From positions 24,381,584-24,445,583 of the forward strand of contig JAJEKV010000005.1 of NCBI GenBank assembly GCA_021234155.1: 64,000 nt of DNA, in the 5' to 3' direction. Origin of the DNA: Isoetes taiwanensis (taxonomy: Eukaryota; Streptophyta; Lycopodiopsida; Isoetales; Isoetaceae). Of the stretch, positions 42,614 through 54,358 are shown one piece after another (position 1 is the first letter of the stretch; every line of letters begins with the position of its first letter). Both the position numbers and the translations under genes were made by a program. The notes beneath the pieces were generated by a model. The model made no database searches, was not told the origin of the DNA, and was given only the letters and a program-made list of their open reading frames with translations.

Positions 42614-44948
42614 TGTTGCCCGCTATGGCAACATGGCAAAGTGCCATCAAATCTCATTTACGTGAAAAAAGAAGATACTATGTTGAAGAACCAAGTGAAG
42701 ACATTGAATTGGAATCAAGATCACACATTGAGAGGACCTAAGCATCTAGAAGTTTGGAAGACCCATGAAGTTTGCAAGCTATTAAAGTGGTATCTTTTTT
42801 CTCCTTCATATTGTCATTTTATTTCTCCCACCTCACATTAAGGTCCACATTTCTAACATTCCATTACCCCATACTATCATACATCTCACACATAGCCTTT
42901 TGTTCCATAGTTGACCTACCATTACCTAAGGCACATTTTCAAAGTTGTTACACAAAAGGATTGCCTAAGCATCAAGTTCTACATCATCTTTTTTTCATCA
43001 TATCATTCTATTATCACACACCTCCACACCATGTGGCTATAAAAAAAAAAGGGGAAGCATTTGAAAAGCTAAACACGAGTTTGCCTAGTCACCACCTCCA
43101 GCGACATGGCATGATGACTAGATACATATGTCATCACTTACAAAGCCACATTGGTCCACTCACCATTTTGCCACTTCCATATATCATTCACCAAGTTGCC
43201 ACCTAAGCAACAAGTGTCCACATCACCACATCACTCCATACCATTACATCACTCAACATCATTCCACATCATCACATCACCTTGCACCATCAAATGATGA
43301 CTAGGCAAATGTTGACCAAACCCAAAAAGTTGGTCAACCATAAGATTGAAATGATTAATAAATGTGCCTATTAGCCTTGTTCTCCCTCCTTGCCACCTCA
43401 CCAAATCCCATGTCTAATGCCTACTTACCCCATTCATTTTTCCTACAAAAATCAAAAGTATTGCATTTGAGAGTTTGATTGTTGGAAAGTTTTTGATGAT
43501 ACCACCTGATAGCCCTCATGGAATCATGCCACCTGGCACAAAAATTTTTTGAAAAAAGGGTGCGTATTGACCTTCTAAATGGCTTTCTTGGGAAACGTGC
43601 TTCATTTGAAAAAATGGCAAAACCTACCTACATCTACCCCCCCCCCATCTATCTACCCTCTCATCCTCTGCCAAGTGGCGTCCCCCCTGGCATGCCAAGT
43701 CGAAACACGAGCCGAGCTTGGCGTGGGAGAAGACCACGTAATCAAGAGAGAGGAAAATAGCTCTCTATTTATACCTTAGCCTCTTTTCTGATTTTTGCCT
43801 GTGGGATAATTGCTCTCAAGAAAACTCCGAACCCTAAAAATGTGACTTGCCAAGAACTTGTTTTTTGTCGATTGAACCGAGCAATCATTACATTGGCTAA
43901 CCATTCCTGTCCTGTTACACCCAAAGAAATGTCTAAACCAACCAAAAACATGGCCAAGATCCCGAATTTGCCAAGATCCGTGGGAAACAGGAAGTTTTTA
44001 AAAGGGGATTCATTCAACGGAGAGAAAAGTGTGGGCTTTTGCGTGATTCAAAGACGAAGTACCCAAGTGTGAAGTCGAATTGATGCCGAGAGTTCCTCCG
44101 CTTTAAGAGATCTATCCTGAGGCATATTATGATTGATGTGTATCCGAAAAATTCACGATTTGCGTGTTTTAGAGAGGTCCTGTTGATTGATCATCTTGAT
44201 CATTGACGTGACGTCAAATGTGAGGACTTTGATTCCAGTTTAATGAAAATCTGACCTTGGAAAATATCATTTGATGCATTTGTGTTTGAATTAATTCTAG
44301 AAATGGGAAGAAAAAGCCATACCTTTGCACCGGTCGCATACAAAAGCTCTAGCTGCGTTGGTACAATCATTTAGGAAAGGAAAAGCTAAAAAAAAAAAAG
44401 GGGAGAAAAGATCAACCCATCGATGTTTTTAAAAAGTCATCATACTTTTTATGCTCATTAGATGCTCGGACATACTTCTCAAATTACGGACTAACTTTTT
44501 AACCCCACGAAAATAACATGCTCTTATTGTGCGGGCCTCGTGTTCACCGGCTTCCTAAACTTTAGTTGGATTGAAAATTCATCACCATTCTCATTTGGCA
44601 AAATTGAGTGCAATCGCCCGATCCATTGACCAACTTTCGACTTAGTCAAGAGTCATTAATTCTCACCAAGTGAGGATTCTTTTGCATAGACTTTCTCCAA
44701 CACTTTCTTCAGATATCATGGTAGCATGCTATGCTTGTTTGGGTTCAAAATGTTGAATGCATTGATTTGTGTTGTTAGAGTAAGACTAGCTTTTTGGCTT
44801 TTGGGAAACTAGTGAAATCTTGTTTTTCGGAAGTTTTAAAAAAAGATATTTTAGCACGAGTGATCACCTCAAGTGATCTGGAGGTCCTAGACCAAGATTA
44901 GTGCTTCTTTGACCTGAGGTTGGTGGTTTAGCCGAGGATTGCCATCAA
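42614..44948 (+). repeat. Family B 3' LTR, full length (2335 bp)
   Basis: Starts TGTTGCC and matches 33138-35452 throughout, ending GCCATCAA where the 5' LTR has ATCAACA. TATA TATTTATA at 43766-43773, CTGTGGGATA near 43799-43808, telo-box AACCCTAA near 43830. Differences from the 5' LTR cluster at CAG/CTG and short homopolymers. Confidence 0.83.
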
Positions 44949-45110
44949 AGTAGGTTAATAAAAATCCTTGTCCCGAGACCTGTTTGATAGCTCATCCTTC
45001 ATATTTGGCTAATCAAGTAAAACATAAACTTAATGAAGACATTAGTTCTAAATTTAAGACAAAGTGAAATCCAATCTATCTAACATCTAAATTTAATTCT
45101 AACTTGTTTA
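44949..45110 (-). other. Family E 3' untranslated region, pol-proximal part
   Basis: About 160 bases between element B and the end of the E pol frame. AT-rich, no motif recognised. Confidence 0.6.
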
Positions 45111-46470
45111 AATTCTAGAGCATAAAAGGGACAAGCAAATGTGTGATGATCTGTACCTCTTGGATGAATAGTGTTGATGGGATTTGGGAGTGACAAACTG
45201 AGAAGTTAATTCCTTTAGCCAATATGAATTGGTGCCTGCAGGTTCCAACACTTCATAGGGACCCTCCCAAAGGTTCTCAAACTTACTTTGGCTGAATCCT
45301 CCCTTGATTTATTCCATTTCAGAACTAATTCTCCAGTCTTGAAGGTCCCTTGTATTTTATGAGCAGCTTTGAAAGCAGCCAAATCCTTGGCTTTTTTGAG
45401 CAAATTAGCATTCTCAGCTTCCATCCTATATTCTTCTAAATGCAAAAGGGCATCCAGTCTTTCCTGCAAGGCATACTCAAAAGGCAAACACAACTTATGA
45501 GCTAACCTCGAGATGGAAGCTCAAGCTCCACCGAAGCACACTTCAATGCCATAAACCAAGTTAAAGGGGTATGAGTGGTTGCTGCTTTGATGGTGACTCT
45601 ATAAGCCCATAGGGCATCCACTAATTTAACATGCCAATCCTTCTGATTATCATCCACTGTTTTCTGCAAAATACCCTTCAAAACTTTGTTAGTAGCTTCT
45701 GCTTGACCATTACCTTGGGGATAGTAAGAGGAACTCTTGGTATGTTTGACTTTAAGAATGGTCAATAAATTAGTAATAACTTCATTCACAAAAAAGGAGT
45801 ACCTCTATCGTAATGTAATTGTAAAGGAATACCAAACCGTGCACAAATGTACTCATGTAAGAACTTTGTCGTTGTAAGGGCATTAGCCTTTGTCTCAAAG
45901 GAATTGCCTCTGCCCATTTGGTAAAATAATCAGAGCTACAATAATGTGCTGATGTTGCCCCGCAGTAAGAGGGGTTAATAGGACCAATATAATCTAATCC
46001 CCAAATTTGGAAGGGTCCCGGAGAAATTATGGGGTTTAGTGCAACTGGAATAAGGATCCTCTTGCCAAATATTTGGCACTTGTGGCAAGATTTTATAGCA
46101 AGATAACAATCTTTAAATATTGTAGGCCAATAGTATCCTGACCGAGAATTTTCTTGGCGATAGTATCTCCAAACAAAATGGCCTCCACATATTCCTTCAT
46201 GCATTTCTTTAATGATCAAGGCAGATTCTTCTTCATTGACACACCTCAATAATAGTCCATCCCCTGTTGACTTTACATAAAACATCATTAATCATTTTGA
46301 ACTGCCTACACTTTTCTTTTAAATCTCCTTTTGCCGGCTTGAGGTCAATCCTGAGGGCATCTCCTTGAATTGTAGAAAATTCTTTATAGATAGCCGCCAA
46401 CTCATTGGCCCGCTCATCATCATTTGCACGTAAATAAGCTAAGGCATCCACAAAAATCAACAACTTCCAC
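45111..46470 (-). pseudogene. Family E integrase
   Basis: In sense: MHEGICGGHF (zinc region), SCHKCQIFGKRIL, IWGLDYIGPI (first D), then a gap around the second D, where ISDRG is replaced by broken frame at 45790-45810, and SSSYYPQGNGQAEATNKVLK (catalytic E). The C-terminal part has GELVLKWNKSRED and SYWLKEL. Frames break near 45785, 45900, 46150, 46260 and 45500. A related but distinct sequence from family A. Confidence 0.82.
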
Positions 46471-47190
46471 TACATCCTCATGGTCAAAGAAAATATAAAG
46501 GTAAATAGAGACTGGGACTCTTTACTTGATGTAACTCTTTTATAGAAATATCAAGGTTTGTAACTTGCACGCCCACCTTTGAATTTTTGGTTTAGAGGTA
46601 GCCTTACCAAATAACAAAACCTGTTGGATTTTTGCTTCATATAAACTTGAACCCGAACTCTTCAATAATAAATGACCTTGCACTGTCAATGAGAAACATG
46701 AGAGCAAGCACACTCTTCTCCATTAATTGTATATTTTCTTCAGTTGAACTCCATTGTTTGCTGGCAAAAGCTATGATGTGCTTGTCTGCTAGAATAGCTA
46801 AGCCTATGGCCTTTTAGTAATAGTAATGTAGACCTCAAATGGCTTGGCCAAATCTGGTTTTTAGGAGAGTTGCTTCACAAATGGATTTTATAAGCAACTC
46901 AAAAGACTCTTGGCAACTGATGACCATGTGACAGAACATACTTACTCTCGATTTGGAAATCCTGCCTATTCTTGTCAACTTAGAAATAGGACTTATAATG
47001 TGAGCAAAATTAGGAATATACATCCTAAGAAAACTAGTCATGCCAATAAAACTTTTAACCCGCTTCGTGTTTTGGGGGCACCAGTTTTTGAGAGCTTCAA
47101 CTTTTCTTGTGCCACCTATATACCATTGTTGGATACCTCGTGTCCCAAAAGTTGTCCCTTGGATGCAAAAAAAATACATTTCTTTGGATT
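46471..47190 (-). pseudogene. Family E RT thumb, RNase H and tether
   Basis: MTSFLRMYIPNFAHIISPIS marks the thumb at about 46950-47050; below this LLIKSICEATLLK and AIGLAILADKHIIAFA-like codons belong to the RNase H, and KQIQQVLLFGKATSKPKI-like codons to the tether. Many frame breaks. Assigned mainly by order and by alignment to family A. Confidence 0.65.
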
Positions 47191-47820
47191 AAGGTTGACT
47201 CAGATTCCCTACACAAAAAGAATATATTTTTGCCAACAATTCCAAATGATTAGTAGGGTGAGATCCTAAACAAAGGTCATCCAAATAAACTCTGAATTCT
47301 TGAGGAGACATAGGCCTAAAAAATAACATCCATGGCTCTGGAAGGTAGCAGGTGCATTCATTAGCCCAAAAGGCATTCTTTTCATTGCATAAGTTCCCCA
47401 AGGAGTAATAAAAGAGGTCTTGGGTTGATCTTCTTCTTTAATACTAATCTGATTGAATCCCACGAAGCCATCTAAAAATGAATACACCTCTTTACCGCTA
47501 CATCATATAAGATTTCTTCTAAAAGGGCAAGGGTAACAATCTTTGATGGTAGCTTTGTTGAGATCTCGATAGTCAATGCAAATTCTTAAAGCACCACTTT
47601 TCTTCTCCACGGGAACAATACAAGATACCCATTCAGATTAATAATTTCAATAATAACACCTGCATCCAACATCTTATCCAATTCATCTTTAATTAGTCCC
47701 ATTAGTGAAGCATTAATCCTTCTTAATTTTTTGAAAAACAGGTTTACAACCTTCTTTAATCTTAATTTCAAATTGACATACATCAGGTTTGATACCCGAT
47801 AGCTCAATAATCCCAAGCAA
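47191..47820 (-). pseudogene. Family E reverse transcriptase
   Basis: Sense motifs: IKDELDKMLDAGVI, AFLDGFVGFNQISIKEED-type codons, TSFITPWGTYAMKRMPFGL, NAPATFQ, then FRVYLDDLCLGSHPTNH (active site YLDD). Breaks near 47330, 47500 and 47640. Upstream FVWDY-like codons appear near 47815. Confidence 0.83.
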
Positions 47821-47959
47821 ATACATCTTTCCTTTCTTCAAAAAACACTTGTATGTTCTCTCTGCTTTGATATTCAATCAAATCCCCAACAAACAAGGTT
47901 CGAGTCTTACCATTCTTAGTGATTACAATCTTTTCAGTCTCTTTTTTTTTCTGATGCAT

Positions 47960-48425
47960 CAATGGTCAAAATAGGACAGAGTGATTTTACCTCATTGTCA
48001 TCAAGATCATCTTCGTGATAGCTCCCCGGTTAAGTGTGACATGAGAGTCTCCCTACACAAGGCATCAGCTTCAAAATTGCTGTTCCTCGGGGATATGAGT
48101 GATTTCCCATGAAGCAAAGCTCGAGAGCACTCCCATTGCTTGATTCTTCAAGAGCTCCATATCTGCATTTTTTGTTTGATAGTCTCCCTAAAACTTGTTA
48201 GATTAATTGTGAATCACCATAAATGTGAATATTGGCAATATTCATAGATTTAGCTTCCTGGAGACACGCAATCAAGGCTTTATATTACGCCACATTAGAA
48301 GTGACTTGAGGAAAGATCCTTCCTACTTTAGCTAAAAAGTTTGTGAGAAGAGTCTTTCAAAATAGTAGCGAGATGATGCAACATTTAATTTTTAGAGATA
48401 CCTCCATCAAACCATAAGAACCCTG
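47960..48425 (-). pseudogene. Family E extra RNase H
   Basis: GFLWFDGGISKN ends one frame at about 48385-48420; then KLFS..VGRIFPQVTSNVA, ALIACLQEAKSMNIANIHIY, GDSQLI and ITHIPEEQQF-like codons to about 48060. The HIPR..EADAL motif is blurred (PRGTAILKLMPC in a shifted frame). Position between protease and RT as in A and B. Confidence 0.78.
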
Positions 48426-49060
48426 TTGGTCCTTGTATGTTGGGAGGTGCACTTTCCATAATAAGAGGAACCATTTCATATTTTCTTGGTTTTGTATTTT
48501 TTATCCTGTAAGATCCCAACGGTTCTTCAATTAGCATTTCTTTAATAAAATGTACCTCTTCCTTGGAGTCATAGGAGCCCTCTTGGTTATAAATTGTAGC
48601 AGTCTGAGAGCCATTGGAGATGGTACATCTCCCTTGAGACCAGGTGGCCTGGGCATCCACAGGGGGCTAACCATCTCCTCCCAAAAGTAAGTCATAAATA
48701 TCAGATTCATCTCCTATATCTTCAAAAGCCACCACAATAAAGTTAGCAGCTCAAAAGTTATGCCTTCAGATATTGTGCACTTTAGTCACCACACCAATAG
48801 GAGAAATCTTAGCATTATAAAAAGATTTTAATAACATAGAAGCCTTCTTATCCACTTCAAAACCACACTTCTTCATAATATGATATGGCATGATATTTGG
48901 GGAGAACCCCATCAAGTAATACATTAGAAAAGGTATACCCTCCTAAAGCGGTGAACATGTGAATGCTCCGGGGTCTTCTTCATGCCGTGCTAGAATAAGG
49001 TCGTTGGCATCAGTAAAATTCACACAAGCATTTAATACCTCATTATTAGTTTGTTGAAGT
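48426..49060 (-). pseudogene. Family E aspartic protease
   Basis: The active-site codons are damaged (VLLDGVLP where others have LLDGGSP). MPYHIMKKCGFEVDKKAS, SPIGVVTKV, NFIVVAFEDIGDESDIYDLL and WSQGRCTISNG follow in order. Several breaks. Confidence 0.75.
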
Positions 49061-49590
49061 ACCCTTTTCCCAGTAACTAGGTGCAATCTTTAATAAAGTA
49101 AAAGAGATCCACACTCACCTTGGAATTTTTAAGCAAAACATCAACCTCATCAAAGTCTTGATCTTTCTTACCACATTTTTTGCTGAGGGGTGGAGCTATG
49201 ATCTGAACAGTGATTCCATTCACGGTGGCACAGTGCCCGACAGAAATGCTTACTTGGAATGTACTTTACTTGGTTTGCACCACCATAACTTCTTCAGATT
49301 TAGGAACTTCAGAGCTTGAATAAACCTTATAGAGGTGCTTGGTTCAGCAAATCTCATGTGGGGGTTTAGACTCGGTCTTTTTCTTTTTTCTGTTTAGCAA
49401 AATATTCCTTAACAAAGACACCTAGCATCAAGATAGCCAACCTCTTTACAAAAAGAACAAACAGGACATTCCTTTCCAAAATGGCCTTTTCTATTACATT
49501 TGGAGCACACTTGCCAATAGCATATTTCGGATGGGTGAGAATTCCTATTGCAATGAATACATTCGGGATAAGTTTTACCGCTCTTGCAGC
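49061..49590 (-). pseudogene. gag: Family E gag nucleocapsid, decayed
   Basis: CIHCNRNSHPSEICYW (first knuckle), CSKCNRKGHFGKEC-like codons at about 49460-49510 and CSFCKEVGYLDA with a damaged third. Below it are EVMVVQTK and PPLSKKCGKKDQD-like codons. The first knuckle here is complete, whereas the copy at 22436 is cut in it. Confidence 0.7.
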
Positions 49591-50468
49591 CTTGAGTTCA
49601 ACTAATTGTTTAGTTATTTTGCTCGCTAAGGCTTCAAGAACCTTGGATAAGTCCGACTTGACCTCCGCAACTTGGGAATTGGCTTCTTCCTCTTTGGATT
49701 TCTTTTTTTTCTTTTGTATGGCATAAACCGGAATAGAAGGATGATGATCATAATGTGCATCGGTAGCATCGTGGTAAACGGGTCAGGAGTATGATGAGAA
49801 GCATAATGTTTATCGCAAAGTAGAGAGCATATCCAGGTCGATGGTTTTGGCAAAGACTTTGTAAATGGAATCAAACCCTTCAGCAGCTTGGATTTTGAGC
49901 AACTTTCTTTGGATATCTGGTCTTCTTTGCAGACCATTGATAAAGGCAGTAACTAAAAACAGAGTTGGGATGGTAACTTGTGCTTTTTGACACCTGCTCA
50001 TGAATGTACTAAACCTCTCCTTGTACTGATTCACACTTTCTCCTGCATGTATAGAAAAACCTTGCAGTTCATTAACCAAATCTTGTGGAGCAGCTAACTT
50101 ACCAAATCTATCCGAAACTTCTTGACAAGTTCATCCCATGAAGTGGTACCCATTAACTTCTCATAAGTTAACCAAGCTCCAGCTTCACTCTCATCTTTGA
50201 AACATTTTTCAAATTCTGAAAGCTTGCATCCTTTCTTGAAACCATAATCCCTGTAATAGTCTTCAAATATTCTCAAAAAGTGGTTAGCACTCATGCTGGA
50301 ATCAAAGGTAGGCAAGGGAACAGGGACATTCAACTCAAACTGGTATGGCATGTTTTGAAGTAAGCTAGTTGAGAAACTTGAAGGCAATGGCCTTTCTACG
50401 CAATGATCCGATACATTAACATCTTCTAATGGTTACATTTTCGCTGGAAATTTTTGCTTTGGGGCCAT
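49591..50468 (-). pseudogene. gag: Family E gag capsid
   Basis: Start MAPKQKFPAK at 50468-50466. Near-identical to 1-642 and to 22436-23387. Frame breaks at about 50112 (CCAGA in copy 1, CCGA here), 50440 and 49840. The FINGLQRRPDIQRKLLKIQ block and ESVNQYKERFSTFMSRCQK are intact. Primer site and LTR lie immediately upstream. Confidence 0.85.
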
Positions 50469-50487
50469 GAGTTACGAGATCGGGGAA

Positions 50488-50506
50488 GATCTCGGTAGAA
50501 CCTCCA
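50488..50506 (-). other. Primer-binding site, tRNA-Gln type (family E, third locus)
   Basis: Sense TGGAGGTTCTACCGAGATC, three bases from the LTR end at 50510. Confidence 0.8.
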
Positions 50507-50509
50507 AGA

Positions 50510-52373
50510 TGTTGACCCTAAACGGCTTAAAGGTCAACCACAAGGAACCAATTCAAGTTTTCACTCAAATTGGGGTTAGAACCTCCGGATCACTTGAGGT
50601 GATCGGTCTATGCAAGGAAATCCCAAAACAAGTTCAAAAAGTTTGAGTTCTATACCTTTCCCATTTCCAAAAATAGTACCTTTGCCAAAACAAATGTGGT
50701 GTCGAGATGCGGATCGATTTTTAAGTCGGATGCAATAGACTTGGTCAAAAAAGTGGTAGTTAACCAACAGTAAAACCTCTGACCAAGTCAGAGACTTAAT
50801 CTGTGAGTTATTCGAGCTCAAAGTGGGGTCAAATTTTGGTCAATAGAGGTCAAATTGAGATTTGGAGTTGCCAATCATCTTTTGAGAAATTCCCAAGTAG
50901 ATAGGTTGCAATGATGCTAGGGAAGAGGGGCAATCAATCAAATCTTCATTTGGATATGTAAAAGTATTTTTTGTGGCTAGATTTGGCAAAATACAGTCAA
51001 AACTGTCCAAACCCGAGAGCAATTTTTGAATTTGAGCTATACTTGGTATTTTTGAATGATTCCAACTCCTTTGGACTACCATACGGGTTCTAAGGATAAA
51101 TGGCAAGTGGTCCAAAGGAATAGAAAAACACACTAGAATTTTTTCAGACTATTTTGTAGCAAGAATTGTAGAATAATATATCGGAGATGGATTTGACAAC
51201 TTGGCAATCGATTTGAATTGATATGGAAGTAAATATATCATGATAACAGAATATAAGGATGCTTCATAGCTTTAAATCCAGGGAAAATAATCTTCTCAAG
51301 TCAATAAATAATTTTTGAAGGTAATGTCAATCAGATCTTGTGGATCCAATTGAGGGAGAGCTCAAGAACTTCAAGGATCGTCAGATCTTGCTCAAGAATA
51401 ATCAATGTAGGATCTGAATGCTTACGGGCCTTCAAATTTTTCTCTCATCTTCGTTTCCCATGTATATAGATTTAGATTTACCTTGGTTCCAAAAGGCATC
51501 TTAGAGCTTAAATTTAGGCTTGATTGGATGCTTAGGGGCGGGAATACGAAGTAGGTAGTTTTGAGTCCAAGGCTTCCATTCCGGCGTGATTCGGCAGTTT
51601 TCAATTTTAGGGTTCTTCACCCTGTATTTTTCCAGAATTTGCTGCGACACGGTGGTAGCGTATTTTTGGGAGTATAAACCAGGAATATCTTTGTATTTAG
51701 CCATTTAGAAATGTTAGGCCATGGTTTCAAAGGGTGCCTTATAAAATAATTAGATAGATAGATCAATTGAGGAGATGGCAACCCTAATTTTTGAGGAATA
51801 TGCTAGGCTTAGATACCATGTATTGGGATATTCCATAGGTAGCATGAATATTTAAGGCACAATGGTGGACAAAGCAAAGTGGTCATAAAATTCGGGGCTA
51901 GAAATGGGCTAGGGGTATTTATGAAGGTGTGATAAGAGTGGGAAAAGGGATATGAAATAAGGAGGCAAAAAGAATTAAGCAATCAAGGTGTGATTTGGCA
52001 AAAAAAAATGAACAAGGGAAAATATAAGCATAAGGGGAATATGACTAGGGAAATGGGGTAAGAATATGGATAAAAATGACTAGGAGGTGGAATCTAATGC
52101 CATGGGATCTTCCAAACTTTTAACTTCCAATCTTCAAAAATTGTCTTCCAAACTTCATAACCCAGAATCTTCTAGAGCATATTCTTGACTAAGCACTTTG
52201 ACCTTAAATAAAGTACCTCATGTGAGTTTTGAACCTGGAGCACTTGTTGTCTTGTAAAATGAACATCCTTTGACCTTCATATCAATGTTGACTACCAAGT
52301 CCTCTTTTGACTTAGCCTTCCTAACTTCAACAAATAAACCATTCAATTAGTATGTTGCCCTTTGGGGGCAACA
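50510..52373 (-). repeat. Family E 5' LTR (1864 bp)
   Basis: Twin of 684-2546, one base different in length. Same TATA near 51742-51750 and telo-box near 51605-51612. The part from 51730 to 52373 is almost base-identical to copy 1, whereas 50380-51700 carries many small CAG/CTG-associated changes. Confidence 0.88.
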
Positions 52374-52378
52374 ATGCC
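52374..52378. repeat. Target-site duplication ATGCC (right)
   Basis: Partner of 30464-30468; also present at 2547-2551 in the duplicated copy. Confidence 0.8.
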
Positions 52379-52855
52379 ATAAGATGCAAAGTATGGTTAG
52401 GAACTTGATTAATCTGACATTTGACAAGATAAAGATTAAACCTTTCCACATATTGGTGAACACTCTCACCATGCTTTATATGAAAGGTTTGCAGTTCAAA
52501 AAACAAATCCTGAGGATCCAAGCGCTTATCAAACCTTGCCAATAATTTCTTGATCAATTCATCCCAAGAGTTAGCTCCTAAACTCATAACATACTCAAGC
52601 CAAGCTCTAACCTCATCATTCTTGAAACATTTTTTAAACTCAGAGAATTTGCAACCTTTCTTGTGTCCATATTCTTGGTAATACTCCTCAAAAGTCTTTA
52701 GAAAATTGTTAGCATTCATGCTTGGATCAAAAGTAGGAACAGGAATTGGCATATTCAACTCAAAGTAATCACAAGGCATACTTGAGTTTGCTTGTATAGT
52801 CACAGTAAGTGCTGCAGCAGAGGCTTCATGATTCTCCCGTGCTTCAGCATGCTCG
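52374..52855 (-). pseudogene. gag: Family D gag, N-terminal half
   Basis: Open without breaks for about 160 codons: MPIPVPTFDPSMNANNFLKT, SELIKKLLARF-type codons, FELQTFHIKHGESVHQYVERF and NQVPNHTLHLMA, where the E LTR begins. The upstream side ends at codons HAEARENHEAS, homologous to the first 20 residues of family A gag; start codon and primer site are missing because a plus-strand integrase abuts at 52856. Confidence 0.82.
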
Positions 52856-53722
52856 GATATCTTGAGGTCAGGATATTTTTGGCCTACCCTTTTCAATGAT
52901 TGTTATAATGTTTTAAAATGTTGCCACAAATGCCAAATCTTTGGTAGAAGAACCCTATAGCCAGCTCTCCTCATTGCTATAACTTCCCCTGGACCTTTTC
53001 AAACATGAGGTCTAGATTTCATAGGTCCAATAGATCCACCTTCTTCAGCTCAACACCAATTTATACTTGTGGCCACAGATTACTTCACTAAGGGGGCTGA
53101 AGCAATTCCCTTGAGAGAAGCAAATGCCTATGCTACTGCAAGATTTCTCCATGAAAATATTTGTGCCACAGGTTTGGAATTCCTTTTAAGATTATCTCAG
53201 ATAGGGGGAGTCAGTTTATCAATCAAACAATTACACTTTTGCTAGCCACTTTGAAGGTCAAACACACTAAGAGTTCGTCCTATTATCCTCAAGGCAATGT
53301 CAAGCAGAGTCAACCAACAAAGTTCTCAAATCAATCCTGAAAAAGACTATCAGCATATCAAAGAAATATTGGCACCTAAAACTCCATGATGCACTTTGGG
53401 CCTATAGAACCACAATTAAAGCATCCACAAGGCATACACCTTTTAGTTTGGTGCATGGCCAAAGACATTGCAGCCTTCAAATCAGCTCACAAACTCCAAG
53501 GTAGTCTAAAGACAGGTGAGTTAGTCTTGAAATGGAATAAAGCAAGGGAAGAAATAGCATCCAAATTTGAAAATCTCTGGGAAGGGCCTTTTGAAGTCAT
53601 TGGCACAGCAGGAAAAGATTCTTACTGATATGTCTGATGGTAGAGAATTATCAAATCCTATTAACATTCTGCATTTGAAAAGGTATTGGCAACAACATGT
53701 TGCCCTGAGCTTGTTCAATTAG
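52856..53722 (+). pseudogene. Family F integrase, internally deleted
   Basis: Begins ILRSGYFWPTLFNDCYNV, then CCHKCQIFG, GLDFIGPIDPPSSAQHQF, ATDYFTKGAEAIPLREANAY, KIISD and SSYYPQGN. The catalytic E falls in a broken stretch (SSQANVKQ-type frame). A deletion of about 165 bases at 53458 joins LVHG to DIAAFKSAHKLQGSLKTGEL. It ends KRYWQQHVALSLFN with a stop at 53720-53722. Confidence 0.8.
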
Positions 53723-54358
53723 GAAGCATTTAGAATTTATAGGTAGGTGTAGTTTGATTTGTTTGGATATTACATCAAAAAAGTAAAAAGAAAATAAACT
53801 ATGTGCAGGTTCTGATCGAGTTGAGATCCAAATCAAGTGCTAACATTGTCAAGACTATGGCTTCCATGCAGGAGCATCTGGGTTTTACAATCATCCATCT
53901 CATCTTTCATTCATCACACTACATACCATCACTCATAGTTCATAGTTGCTGCCATTCCCTTCATAACAGCAACTCATTTGAGCTAACAGATTTTATTTCC
54001 ACATGCAGGTGCATCCTAATACATGCATTCCATATTCATCTGCTCAAGAGTTGTCCTAGCTCCACATAAAAACTCCACATTTCCACAAAATCCACAAAAC
54101 TGCTGTCATATGTCCATCCAACAGTTCACATTTTGCTAATAAGTCCATTTGTCATTGCAGGTTCACCTGAAAACCACCTCCATATTCACATTCATGCCAT
54201 ACTGAATATTATTACTACCATTTTTGTCAAATCCATTGCAGGTTCATTGAACTGCCAAACACATCCTCATATTGGCAATTAGCTGGAGTCCTACTATGAT
54301 TATCAAGCAGTAAGAAAAAGGGGCTGGGAGACCAGCCTATTCTTTTAGTTTGGCATAA
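53723..54358 (+). other. Family F 3' untranslated region
   Basis: Non-coding. Contains at least four modules of the CATGCAGGT type: GTGCAGGTTC (53806), CATGCAGGAGCATC (53865), CATGCAGGTGCATCC (54002) and TTGCAGGTTCA (54155 and 54237), then the hairpin at 54322-54337. Confidence 0.72.
54322..54337 (+). promoter_or_regulatory. Conserved hairpin upstream of 3' LTR (family F)
   Basis: GGCTGG-GAGA-CCAGCC, perfect 6-bp stem with a GNRA-type loop, 21 bases before the LTR. A purine-rich AAAAAGGGG precedes it. Confidence 0.65.

Larger units (their letters stand above)
33138..44948 (+). mobile_element. Family B element nested in family E
   Basis: Plus-strand gypsy element: 5' LTR 33138-35452, primer site 35456-35473, gag to integrase 35498-40770, 3' untranslated region and 3' LTR. 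It splits the 3' untranslated region of E. The expected target duplication is probably GCAGT: it stands intact before a duplicate LTR at 42609-42613, reads GCGCT before 33138, and AGT remains after the right LTR. The right end contains an extra 850 bases (41764-42613). Confidence 0.8.
30469..52373 (-). mobile_element. Family E element spanning 21.9 kb, with a nested B element
   Basis: 5' LTR 50510-52373, primer site, gag, protease, extra RNase H, RT, RNase H, integrase (down to about 45111), 3' untranslated region split by element B, and 3' LTR 30469-32362. Matching ATGCC repeats at both outer ends and the continuation of D gag on both sides show that these distant LTRs belong to one insertion. 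Without B and the extra duplicated piece it would be about 10 kb. Confidence 0.85.
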
